A stretch of DNA of 64,000 nt from Coleofasciculus sp040219735 (GTDB lineage Bacteria; Cyanobacteriota; Cyanobacteriia; Cyanobacteriales; Coleofasciculaceae). The stretch lies in assembly GCA_040219735.1 (NCBI GenBank), contig JAVJRX010000100.1; one strand, given 5' to 3'. Both the position numbers and the translations under genes were made by a program. Of this stretch, positions 41,979 to 49,900 are shown piece after piece. The notes beneath the pieces are model-generated. The model saw nothing but the letters and a program-made list of their open reading frames with translations. It was not told where the DNA came from and did no database searches. Within the stretch, counting starts at the first letter, position 1, and each line of letters begins with the position of its first letter.

Positions 41979-44207
41979 ATGGAAAATTCTGCCTCCATTC
42001 ATTTGGCGGTCACTGATGAAGCATTGGCAACCTCCGAACCCCAATCCCCCGCCAGTTCAAGGTTATTCATCCCCGAACTCGACTCGAAAAAGCGCTTGAG
42101 TGCGGCTTGGATTCCCTTTATCTTCCTGACTATGGCGCTGTTCATTGTTAGCCTAGCCCGTCCCGTTTTAGCACTGCGGAAAGGAACGAGTGGGGCTGAG
42201 GTGACCAATCTTCAGAAAACCCTGCAAGCAGAGGGTTACTTTAATGGACCGATTACGGGTTACTATGGACCCTTAACCGAAGCCGCCGTCATCCAATTTC
42301 AAAAAGCCAATGGACTCAACCCCGATGGTATCGTGGGGGCGAATACCACCGCCACATTAAAGTCCGACTCAGCCGCACCGACTAATTCGAGTATTGATTC
42401 CCAAACACCAACACCCCTAGAGTTGGATTCACCCACGCCAGAACCCGAGAAACCCCTAGTATCCGCCCGACCCAATTTTATTCTCCAGCGAGGCGATCGC
42501 AATCCTCAAGTCACCTCTCTACAGCGAAATTTACAAGTGGCTGGCTACTTTAGTGGACCCATTACCGGCTACTACGGCTCAACCACCCAAGACGCCGTGA
42601 TTCAACTGCAAAAAGCCCACGGATTAACCGTCGATGGTATTGCCGGTTCTCAAACCCGTGCTGCACTTGAATCGAAGCCGATTTCATCCTCCTCACAAAC
42701 TCCCCCATCTACTGAGGTTACAGAGGATCGAATTGGATTCGCTAATCCTGGTTTAGTCCTCAAGCGAGGGAGTCGCAATTCAGACGTGACGGCGCTACAG
42801 AGAAGCTTAAAAGAACAGGGGTATTACGATGGACCGCTCACAGGTTATTATGGCAACTTAACTGAGACAGCCGTGATTCAATTTCAGAAAGCCAAAGGAT
42901 TAAACGTAGATGGTATGGTGGGTTCTAGCACCAAAGCCGCATTAGAATTGCCATCTCCTGCGGTAACACCATCCCCGATTGAGTCTCCGACTGCACAGTT
43001 GAATCAAGACTCGTTCTCTACACCAGAGGAAAACTCTGACGATACTCCCTTTAATCAAGACTCATTCATCGAACCGGAAGAAAATTACGACACGAGTCTC
43101 TCGAATCAAGATTCGTTCTCTACACCGACGGAAAATTCTGATAACAGTCCCTTTAATCAGGACTCCTTTACTAACGAAGACAGCGAAAAAAAAAAGGACA
43201 ATGAGCAACGTCAGTCCAGCCAGATGACGCTCAAACACACCATTTCTGGCAAAATTTCCCCCAAATCCATCGTGCATTCAGGTCGGGGGTTATTTTTTGC
43301 CCAGAACATGATGTACAGCCATACGATTACGGTTTACGACCGCCAGTATAACTTAGTCAAAACCATTGCCGATGCCGTAAATTTGCAGAAATACGGGCAT
43401 TCAAAGGGGAATGGAACCTATAAAGGCTCTCCCGTTGAAGCGGCATTTTCTGATAATGGGCAATATGCTTGGGTGTCTAACTACCAAATGTATGGTTCAG
43501 GGTTTAATAAGCCAGGAAGTGATAAATGTGATCCTTCCCAAAAAACAGACAATAGTTTTTTGTATCGCATCAATACTGATAATTTAGAAATTGACCAAGT
43601 GATTGAAGTCGGATCTGTGCCTAAATTTGTCGCCACTAGCCCCGATAATCGGTTAGTTCTTGTTAGTAATTGGTGTAGTTGGGATTTAAGCGTTGTCGAT
43701 AGTCAGCAAAATCAGGAAGTTCGGCGGATTAAATTGGGTCGATATCCCCGGGGAATTGTCGTTGATAGGGCGTCTCAAAAAGCGTATGTGGCGGTGATGG
43801 GGTCTTATGATATTGCTGTTGTCGATCTCAACGATTTCTCACTCGACTGGATCAAAAACATTGGTAATTCGCCGCGTCATTTAACCATTGATCCAGCCGA
43901 TCAGTATCTCTACGCCACCTTAAATGGGGAAGGAACGGTGGCTAAAATTGATTTAGCTACAGGTAAAGTTTTACGCAAAGTTGCCACCGGGAATGCACCG
44001 CGCAGTATGGATATATCCGATGATGGTCAATTTATGTATGTGGTGAATTACCACTCGAATACGATGAGTAAGGTTCGCACTAGCGACATGTCAATTCAGC
44101 AAACGGTGAACACCAAGGCTAATCCTATTGGCATTACCTATGATCCAGAAACGAATCAGGTTTGGGTGGCTTGTTATTCAGGTGCGATTATGGTGTTTCA
44201 GGATTAG
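41979..44207 (+). CDS. Membrane-anchored protein with three peptidoglycan-binding domains and a YVTN-type beta-propeller
   Basis: 742 residues. An N-terminal anchor helix (44-61) precedes three PG_binding_1 domains (about 66-128, 168-231, 258-321), each with the LQ..L...GY..GPITGYYG...AVIQFQKA..L..DG.VG pattern. A Ser/Thr/Glu linker contains four NQDSF repeats (about 335-410) spaced about 23 residues apart. The C-terminal 310 residues form a lactonase-like (YVTN) propeller: SVPKFVATSPDNRLVLVSNW, LGRYPRGIVVDRASQKAYV, IGNSPRHLTIDPADQYLYA, GNAPRSMDISDDGQFMYV. A wall-bound scaffold or ligand binder is likely. A run of ten A bases at 43186-43195 encodes the KKK at the linker end and could slip. 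Confidence 0.85.
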   Translation: MENSASIHLAVTDEALATSEPQSPASSRLFIPELDSKKRLSAAWIPFIFLTMALFIVSLARPVLALRKGTSGAEVTNLQKTLQAEGYFNGPITGYYGPLTEAAVIQFQKANGLNPDGIVGANTTATLKSDSAAPTNSSIDSQTPTPLELDSPTPEPEKPLVSARPNFILQRGDRNPQVTSLQRNLQVAGYFSGPITGYYGSTTQDAVIQLQKAHGLTVDGIAGSQTRAALESKPISSSSQTPPSTEVTEDRIGFANPGLVLKRGSRNSDVTALQRSLKEQGYYDGPLTGYYGNLTETAVIQFQKAKGLNVDGMVGSSTKAALELPSPAVTPSPIESPTAQLNQDSFSTPEENSDDTPFNQDSFIEPEENYDTSLSNQDSFSTPTENSDNSPFNQDSFTNEDSEKKKDNEQRQSSQMTLKHTISGKISPKSIVHSGRGLFFAQNMMYSHTITVYDRQYNLVKTIADAVNLQKYGHSKGNGTYKGSPVEAAFSDNGQYAWVSNYQMYGSGFNKPGSDKCDPSQKTDNSFLYRINTDNLEIDQVIEVGSVPKFVATSPDNRLVLVSNWCSWDLSVVDSQQNQEVRRIKLGRYPRGIVVDRASQKAYVAVMGSYDIAVVDLNDFSLDWIKNIGNSPRHLTIDPADQYLYATLNGEGTVAKIDLATGKVLRKVATGNAPRSMDISDDGQFMYVVNYHSNTMSKVRTSDMSIQQTVNTKANPIGITYDPETNQVWVACYSGAIMVFQD

Positions 44208-44245
44208 AAGAAACATGGACAAGGTGAGGTATATGTCTTGAATAT

Positions 44246-46084
44246 TTAAGCGGATATTGCCATCTCTTGTTCTGTTTGAATGGGTAGCATAATCACAAAT
44301 TCAGTTCCTTTCCCTGGTTCAGAGGTGACTTCAATTTTACCCTGGTGCTTTTTCACAATCTGGTAACAAATTGCTAATCCCATCCCTGTCCCTTTGCCAA
44401 CAGACTTGGTGGTGAAAAAGGGATCGAATATGCGGTCTTTAATTTCTCCTGGAATCGCTGCACCGTTGTTCCAAATTGCCACGCGAATCCAACGATTATT
44501 GATGGTTTCGCTACGAATGACGATTGTCGGGATGGCTTTACCTTGAATGTCTTCTAAAGCATCAATGGCATTGCTGATAATATTGATAAAAACTTGATTA
44601 AGTTGAGCCGGGTAACAATCAATTCTTGGTAATTGACTGTACTTTTTGACGATGTTAATATTTGGCTGGATACGATGACCGACAAGCAAGAGGGTGTTCT
44701 CTAGTCCGTCATGAATATCTGCCTGTTTCAACTGTGCTTCATCCAGACGACAGAAGTTCCGTAATGATAAGACAACTTCCTGGATTCGTTCAGCCCCCAT
44801 TTTTAAGGACGACAGCATTTTCGGCATATCGGCGATGAGAAAATCTAAATCCATCGCTTCGCTTTGTTCTTGAATCGCTGCATTAGGCTGAGGATATTCT
44901 TGCCGATAAAGTTCTAGTAGGTTCAGTAAGTCATTAATTGATCGCTTAGCATAATCTAGATTACCGTAGATAAAGTTAATTGGATTATTAATTTCATGGG
45001 CAATCCCGGCTACCATTTGTCCTAAACTGGACATTTTTTCACTTTGAATCAGTTGGGTTTGGGTTTGTTGGAGTTCTTTAAGCGCTTGGGTCAATTCTTG
45101 CGTCCGTTCCTCGACGCGCTGTTCTAAGGTTTGACGCGCTAGTTGCAGTTCTTGAGTTGAGTCATCTACCCACTGGACAAGCTGATTTAGGGATGTGGCT
45201 AAGGAACCGACTTCATCGTTGGTGGTAACGGGAGTGCGAATCTCTAGATTGGATTCTTTGACGATCGCACTAGCTACTTGAGTTACTGTTTCGATAGGAT
45301 ACGCGATCGCACGGCTGGTAATAGTGGCTAGGAGTACGGCGATACCGACTGATAGTAGTAAACTAATAACGATGATTTGTAGGCGTAGGGCTTCTGCTTG
45401 TGCCAGTTTTTGATCTGCCTGAGACTGTTGCGTTTCAGCTTTAGTTTTGGCATCCTCTACATGGTGGGATAGGTGATCGAATTGAGCCATCACTTGACTG
45501 GTAGAGGGGTGATGGAGTGCCTTTAAAAGTTCTTGTTGAATGACAGAAACGTCCTCTGACTTCAAGTTCTCCGATTCACTGATCTGCCAGAGTGATTCAA
45601 TCACCTGATTGTAGGCGTCTATATTCGCTTCATACTCCTTAACAAGATGATGTAATTCAGCCGTATTAATGTCCAAGTCATGGGGATATGCTTGGATGAA
45701 CGTATCTAACGAAAAGAGTAGGCGTTTCATCCGCTCCACATCGGCTAAAAACTGAGTCTTTTGGGCGTCAACTTGGCTAGGGTTAACCGATGCAGCCAAT
45801 AGTGCTTGGGGATGCGATCGCACAGCAAAGGTGGCATTTTCCAGGTTGCTGAGGAGATGCTGCTGCTGATCGGCAACCCGTTCTTGTTGTTGGGCTTGTT
45901 CTTGGTAATAATTACCTAGAATTAATCCTCCTGTTGTTCCCAGAATGGATATGCCGATCGCTAAGGCGTAGCCGTAACCAATTTTCTGAGATATGCTGAG
46001 GTTGCGAATGCCTTCTTTAATCCAGGTTAAAGGAACAATCTTTGATAAACGCTGGTTTAGATTTAATGGGTTTTGCTGACTCAT
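44246..46084 (-). CDS. Transmembrane sensor histidine kinase with HAMP domain
   Basis: About 612 residues from the ATG at 46084. Two membrane helices (IGYGYALAIGISILGTTGGLILG and IIVISLLLSVGIAVLLATI) flank a helical periplasmic sensor of about 170 residues, of the four-helix-bundle kind. A HAMP domain (RAIAYPIETVTQVASAIVKE), a coiled coil, HisKA (GIAHEINNPINFIYGNL) and an ATPase domain (IISNAIDALED, IWNNGAAIPGE, GKGTGMGLAICYQIV) follow. The DNG motif is altered to NNG, which is worth noting but may be tolerated. No response regulator is adjacent. A longer form from an ATG at 46189 is possible. Confidence 0.88.
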   Translation of the reverse strand: MSQQNPLNLNQRLSKIVPLTWIKEGIRNLSISQKIGYGYALAIGISILGTTGGLILGNYYQEQAQQQERVADQQQHLLSNLENATFAVRSHPQALLAASVNPSQVDAQKTQFLADVERMKRLLFSLDTFIQAYPHDLDINTAELHHLVKEYEANIDAYNQVIESLWQISESENLKSEDVSVIQQELLKALHHPSTSQVMAQFDHLSHHVEDAKTKAETQQSQADQKLAQAEALRLQIIVISLLLSVGIAVLLATITSRAIAYPIETVTQVASAIVKESNLEIRTPVTTNDEVGSLATSLNQLVQWVDDSTQELQLARQTLEQRVEERTQELTQALKELQQTQTQLIQSEKMSSLGQMVAGIAHEINNPINFIYGNLDYAKRSINDLLNLLELYRQEYPQPNAAIQEQSEAMDLDFLIADMPKMLSSLKMGAERIQEVVLSLRNFCRLDEAQLKQADIHDGLENTLLLVGHRIQPNINIVKKYSQLPRIDCYPAQLNQVFINIISNAIDALEDIQGKAIPTIVIRSETINNRWIRVAIWNNGAAIPGEIKDRIFDPFFTTKSVGKGTGMGLAICYQIVKKHQGKIEVTSEPGKGTEFVIMLPIQTEQEMAISA

Positions 46085-46867
46085 TAAAGCCTTGTTTTGG
46101 GATACGGGGGGATATCGGGAATGGGAAAAAAGCATAAGATAAGCCAATAAGTGAGATAGATTGTGATTTTTTAAGGAAAAATGATTCATGATTTTAGAGA
46201 AAGACTTGAATTAAGCCGTTGGTGTCATTGTTGACGATAGGAGTTAAATATGGTGACAATTGGTAGATATAAGTTTAGTTAGTAGCTTTTTATCCTGGTT
46301 CATTAACTTCTTACAGCCTCTATCTATTAATTGTAGGAAGAAAATGATGAAATTTTTAACAAGTTTTCATTTAAAATTACCCAAACAAATAAAGTTCTGG
46401 TAAAGATTGGAGAGGGAAGTGGTAAAAAGCGATTCTGTTTAAGAGCTATCAATGGATGGAGTGGACTGACAGTAGGAGTTAGAGAGACAATGACAGGGTT
46501 ATCGAAGACTGAGCGAATCCTAAAGTAATATAAAGATATTTAAGCAAAATAGTCAATGGGTTAAGAAATATTGAAAACTTCCGGATGGGACTGGAAGTAG
46601 CCTCGACACCCAGTCTTTTTGGGGGTGAAGGAAGGAAGGAATAGGTAGCACATTACTGCGGTGATTTGGATCATCCTAATTAGGTAAATTATTGGTATGG
46701 GTAGCATCTTGCTCCCTGGAATTGATATGAATTTATACCTAAAGAAGGCTGAGATAATTATTTAACCCCTGAAGCCAATTTGTAGTGGTATGGCATACCT
46801 AATTTGATGGATTAGCCGCACGCTTTTGTCGTTTCTCCCTCATCCCCTAACCCCCCTTTGAAGGAGC

Positions 46868-46957
46868 GGGGGGAGCGGGGGGAGCTGGGGGAGCTGGGGG
46901 AGCTGGGGGAGCTGGGGGAGCTGGGGGAGCTGGGGGAGCTGGGGGAGCTGGGGGAGC
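46868..46957. repeat. Ten 9-bp tandem repeats (tgggggagc)
   Basis: Two ggggggagc units and eight tgggggagc units run without a break. Minus-strand translation gives (LPQ)n, but no ribosome site or protein context supports a gene. Period and strand bias resemble the in-gene nonamers at 3381. Confidence 0.92.
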
Positions 46958-46959
46958 GT

Positions 46960-47000
46960 CAAAACCTTTGATATACCGTAGGGTGGGCATTGCCCACCAG
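46960..47000. repeat. 41-bp repeat, exact reverse complement of 28526-28566
   Basis: It contains the palindrome ggtgggcattgcccacc and a tail caaaacctttgatatac. The match with the copy 18 kb away is perfect over 41 bases by eye. Confidence 0.88.
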
Positions 47001-47082
47001 CCTTAAGGAGCGTGCTATTCATATTAAGTTATGTAAATCGCCCTCAAACCCTTACATAAGACGTAGTTTGCTTCTCACCTAC

Positions 47083-48396
47083 TTACTCTATACCCAGCAA
47101 AGGTTCTAGCAGCTTGCGTTCTTCAATGGGTAGGCTAAACAAAACACGCTTATTGCCTTTTGTTTCCTTATAGCGAACAGCAGTATCGAGAAGACGGAGA
47201 GGGATTTGGAATTCAGGATAATCACTCGCCAATTCTCGCCACACCTCCAGCCAGGTTTGTGCGGCTTTGTCGCTAACCATTTCTGACATTAGTGTGGGAA
47301 CGCTTTTCACAAGCCCCTGTCCTAATGTAGAAATAACCTGGTGTTTGTGGTAAAGTTCGATGAGGGTTTTGATGCGCGATCGCCATATCTCCACATTGTT
47401 ACTGCTGTTGAACAAGATGTGGGTAATTAACTTGGCATCATCTGCATCAGCTTCATTGTCAAGGGTAAAACGTTGGAATGCGTTCTCTAGTGCAGCAATT
47501 CCTTCATCCCAGCGATTTAATCCCAAAATGGCAATAGCACGATTCAAGAAAACACAGGAGTTTTGATACCCCAGTTCAATTGCTTTGTCACAGGATACCA
47601 AGGCTTCCTCGTAGCGATTCAGGTTATCTAGCAGCCCACCTCGTAGTTTCCAAGCTTGTGCATCATTAGGGTTAAGCTCAATTGCGTGGTCAAAAGATAC
47701 CAACACTTCCTCATAGCGTTTAAGATTGCTCAAGCACAATCCCCGTTTGCACCAATCCTCTGCTTGACCGCGAATTGTCACCAGTTTCTCGGTTAGTTCT
47801 AAAGCAGTAACATAATCTTCCTTCTCAAAACAATTCTCATACTCCTGCAAACAGGCGGCGATGCGAGGATTTTCATCTTCATTGTCCATCGCTTGGAGTG
47901 CATAAAGAATATATTCTCGTTCTAGAACAGCATCAGAGGGGAGGGGTTTTAGGCGTTGTTGATACTGGAGATCATCATCTGTTAATCCTAATCGCTGTAA
48001 CAATTCTTCCTTCGTATACCAAATCCGTAAAAAATCGACAAATAACTGTATCGGTTCCCCCCGTTGCTTCTTCACCTCCAGACAAAAGCGCATCAACGGT
48101 TCCCGCATTTCATAAAAAGACTCCCGCCCGATCGCGTCAGATGTGACATACCCTTTCTCTCGCAAATCCTTAAGCTGACTGGATGTGGTTTGATGCGTCA
48201 GAAAACAGCGCTGGGCAATTTCTTTGACTGGAACCCCATGGCGGCGATCGCATAAAAATTCCACAATCTTCCGTTGCTGCGGCGACAGAGACGCCATCCG
48301 CGCCTGATAATAGGGCGTCAAATCATCCAGCATCCGCATAAACGGTTCCACTAATTTATCCAGAGACTGGCGGGTTAGGAACTCTGAGAAAATCAC
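47083..48396 (-). CDS. Winged-helix-TPR protein, the surviving C-terminal part of a larger ATPase
   Basis: 437 residues from a GTG at 48396. The N-terminus IFSEFLTRQSLDKLVEPFMRMLDDLTPYYQARM belongs to the middle of a family of STAND/archaeal-type ATPases. It is followed by a winged helix (MASLSPQQRKIVEFLCDRRHGVPVKEIAQRCFLTHQTTSSQLKDLREKGYV), then TPR repeats (about 185-310, AEDWCKRGLCLSNLKRYEEVLVSFDHAIELNPNDAQAWKLRGG). The expected P-loop domain is absent, and coding sequence for the region before the GTG continues in other frames (48397-48556). The product may still be made, but it lacks its NTPase. Confidence 0.75.
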   Translation of the reverse strand: MIFSEFLTRQSLDKLVEPFMRMLDDLTPYYQARMASLSPQQRKIVEFLCDRRHGVPVKEIAQRCFLTHQTTSSQLKDLREKGYVTSDAIGRESFYEMREPLMRFCLEVKKQRGEPIQLFVDFLRIWYTKEELLQRLGLTDDDLQYQQRLKPLPSDAVLEREYILYALQAMDNEDENPRIAACLQEYENCFEKEDYVTALELTEKLVTIRGQAEDWCKRGLCLSNLKRYEEVLVSFDHAIELNPNDAQAWKLRGGLLDNLNRYEEALVSCDKAIELGYQNSCVFLNRAIAILGLNRWDEGIAALENAFQRFTLDNEADADDAKLITHILFNSSNNVEIWRSRIKTLIELYHKHQVISTLGQGLVKSVPTLMSEMVSDKAAQTWLEVWRELASDYPEFQIPLRLLDTAVRYKETKGNKRVLFSLPIEERKLLEPLLGIE

Positions 48397-48556
48397 ATAA
48401 ACCCGGTGATTTCCCCCAGCCAGATGATGAACCGCCTGGATGCGATCGCGTCCCCTTGACTGTCGGATAACTGTATCGCTTCCTCAACCGTTAAATCTTC
48501 TAAGTGATCAATGTGGAAAAACCCATAAAACGGAGATTGAGAGCGTGCTATCCTTA
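48397..48556 (-). pseudogene. Frameshifted upstream remnant of the wHTH-TPR ATPase
   Basis: Minus-strand translation gives SQSPFYGFFHIDHLEDLTVEEAIQL in one frame (about 48540-48468) and GRDRIQAVHHLAGGNHRVYV in the next, leading directly into the GTG-initiated frame. A deletion and frameshift between the two, and loss of the P-loop domain upstream, explain the truncated gene. Confidence 0.75.
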
Positions 48557-48562
48557 CCCTAT

Positions 48563-48660
48563 AAGCAGTTGAGCGCCCCTAGCTGGAACTAGAGACGCTC
48601 TCGATTGCTTACAAATTCAGTTGAGCGACTGGCTGACACCAGTGACGCTCTTTAATTTGT
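48563..48660 (+). ncRNA. Two tandem, structurally matched stem-loops upstream of a small membrane protein gene
   Basis: Unit 1 (48563-48611): outer stem TAAGCA/TGCTTA, middle stem GAGCG/CGCTC, inner stem CTAG/CTAG. Unit 2 (48611-48660): outer stem ACAAATT/AATTTGT, middle stem GAGCG/CGCTC, inner stem CTGG/CCAG. The middle stem and loop core (gctg..ac) are kept, while the outer and inner stems differ but still pair. Such covariation between paralogous units suggests selection on RNA structure. A third hairpin, TGGTCT-cgaa-AGACCA, follows at 48675-48690. It could be a leader regulator or a small RNA; I do not recognise the class. Confidence 0.6.
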
Positions 48661-48700
48661 TTACTCGTCGTTTATGGTCTCGAAAGACCAAAGGATTCTT

Positions 48701-48907
48701 ATGTCCAATAATAACAAAGAACAGGTCATCCTAGTTACAGCGACTTCCCCTGAGCCGCCTCTACCCCCTGAATCCGGGAATATCAGTTCCCTGATGGTGT
48801 ATGGCGGAATAGCGGTTGCGGTAATTCTGGCAATGGCGTATTTCTCTCAAATTCAGCTTAAGTCAATTGCTGAGTTACTCAAAACGGTAAACAAGCCAAG
48901 GAAATAG
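48701..48907 (+). CDS. Small single-helix membrane protein of unknown function
   Basis: 68 residues from the ATG at 48701, with an AAGG ribosome site six bases upstream. A short polar N-terminus (SNNNKEQVILVTATSPEPPLPPES) is followed by one membrane helix (about 31-47, MVYGGIAVAVILAMAYF) and a basic tail, SQIQLKSIAELLKTVNKPRK. No family is recognised. Three hairpins lie directly upstream, so expression may be controlled at the RNA level. Size and layout are compatible with a membrane toxin, a small subunit or a regulator; none is shown. Confidence 0.6.
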   Translation: MSNNNKEQVILVTATSPEPPLPPESGNISSLMVYGGIAVAVILAMAYFSQIQLKSIAELLKTVNKPRK

Positions 48908-48962
48908 GTCAAACTGTCTTACTGTTCCCCTCTTGCTCCCCTCTTGCTCCCCTCTCCCAAGG

Positions 48963-49019
48963 TTGGGAGAGGGGCTGGGGGTGAGGGCTGGCTTGGGAGA
49001 GGGGCTGGGGGTGAGGGCT
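48963..49019. repeat. Two 27-bp direct repeats
   Basis: The string ttgggagaggggctggggg with gtgaggg and ct at its end occurs at 48963-48989 and 48993-49019. They are preceded by three ctcccctcttg-like units. Non-coding. Confidence 0.85.
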
Positions 49020-49114
49020 ATAGCGTCACCGACAGATGGTGGTTCAACGGTAAAGCCAGCTTGTGCGATCGCGCGCGTAAGACCCAAACGCCGAATATCA
49101 TGATTTTGCACACT

Positions 49115-49143
49115 TTGTCAATTTAGTAACAAAAGTTTAATAT
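49115..49143 (+). promoter_or_regulatory. Candidate sigma-70-type promoter
   Basis: A -35 box ttgtca (49115-49120) and a -10 box taatat (49138-49143) are separated by exactly 17 bases, 49 bases ahead of the cupin-like gene start. Confidence 0.6.
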
Positions 49144-49191
49144 AGTTACCCTCTACTCTAGAAATAGAGATAAAAAAGAGGGATAGTAATC

Positions 49192-49650
49192 ATGGGTTTA
49201 ATCAACAACATCGAAGTTCGTCCCTTGGAATCGGTGAAAGGGGGGACAGTCGATTTTTACACCCCCCAATCGAGTGACGAAACCATGCTGGTGCAGATTC
49301 CACCTGCTACCATGGAAGACCTATTTGTTCACCGATTTCAAACCGATCAACTTTTAGTGGTGCGGGGAAGTGTTGTGCTGGTGGTGCTAAGAAATCGCCA
49401 GTATGAATATATTCCTCTAATTGACACCCAGCCAACAGTGGTAAAAATCCCGCCCGGTATTCTTCATAGTGCAATTAATCTCAGTTCCGAAACTTGTGTG
49501 GTAGTGAATGCTGTCTTGCGTCACGGTACACCCCATGAACGGGATTATCAACCGATCAAACCACCGTTCCCTTACGATTTAGAATTAGCTAAAGCTAAGT
49601 TAAGAGAAGTTAATTGTTCGGCTAACAGCCAATTATTACCAGTAGGTTAA
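49192..49650 (+). CDS. Cupin-fold protein (dTDP-sugar epimerase-like)
   Basis: 152 residues. A single cupin-like barrel: VRPLESVKGGTVDFYTP, MEDLFVHRFQTDQLLVVRGSVVLVVLRNRQYEYIPL, VVKIPPGILHSAINLSSETCVVVNAVLRHGTPHERDY. The VRGS..L and IPPGILHSAIN motifs recall dTDP-4-dehydrorhamnose 3,5-epimerase (RmlC) relatives, and such proteins are often so named, but the catalytic His/Asp pair of RmlC is not evident. A promoter with good -35/-10 boxes and a gaggga ribosome site precede it. Function unknown. Confidence 0.75.
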   Translation: MGLINNIEVRPLESVKGGTVDFYTPQSSDETMLVQIPPATMEDLFVHRFQTDQLLVVRGSVVLVVLRNRQYEYIPLIDTQPTVVKIPPGILHSAINLSSETCVVVNAVLRHGTPHERDYQPIKPPFPYDLELAKAKLREVNCSANSQLLPVG

Positions 49651-49694
49651 TTAAAAGGTTGCTCAATTCAGCCGGGAATTATTAACAGATTGGA

Positions 49695-49860
49695 TTAAAC
49701 CATCACAGGTGTTTTCTGAGTCCGAAACTGCGTGACTTTCATCCGCATTGTTGGCGGAGGAGCAACAGTTAAACCTCGACGAGTTGGCTTGAGCGAACGC
49801 TGATCTGCCAAGGTTAGTTCACAGCTAGATATAATCTTTGCTAACATCTCCTGGGTAGCA
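49695..49860 (-). pseudogene. C-terminal remnant of a second cytochrome P450
   Basis: Minus-strand translation gives SATQEMLAKIISSCEL, then TLADQRSLKPTRRGLTVAPPPTMRMKV, then TQFRTQKTPVMV and a stop. This lines up with the last 50 residues of the intact P450 next door (LVLATILSQFELALTDNRPVKPMRRGLTIAPP). The heme-binding region is missing. It lies just downstream of the intact gene in the same direction, so it is the tail of a tandem copy. Confidence 0.8.
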
Positions 49861-49900
49861 GAACGGACATAAAAATGATATGTCAGTTTTAGCGAAGGAG

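Larger units (their letters stand above)
46190..47082. other. Repeat-rich intergenic region
   Basis: About 890 bases without a gene. It includes hairpins acttcc/ggaagt (46575-46596) and caccc/gggtg near 46608-46627, the nonamer array, the inverted partner of the 28526 repeat at 46960-47000, and a dispersed repeat at 47042-47075. Confidence 0.7.

Noticed and set aside
46868..46957. Possible CRISPR-like array
   Set aside because: Units are only 9 bp and have no spacers. No cas genes are in the window.
46840..47022. Minus-strand frame encoding a poly-LPQ protein
   Set aside because: It is the translation of the 9-bp tandem array and of the dispersed 41-bp repeat; no start context or neighbours support a gene.
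48563..48660. CRISPR-like or direct-repeat interpretation of the two stem-loop units
   Set aside because: Only two units, whose primary sequences differ where their pairing is kept; structured RNA explains this better.
48875..49126. Short frames on both strands over the 27-bp direct repeats
   Set aside because: They arise from repeat DNA with proline/serine-only translation.
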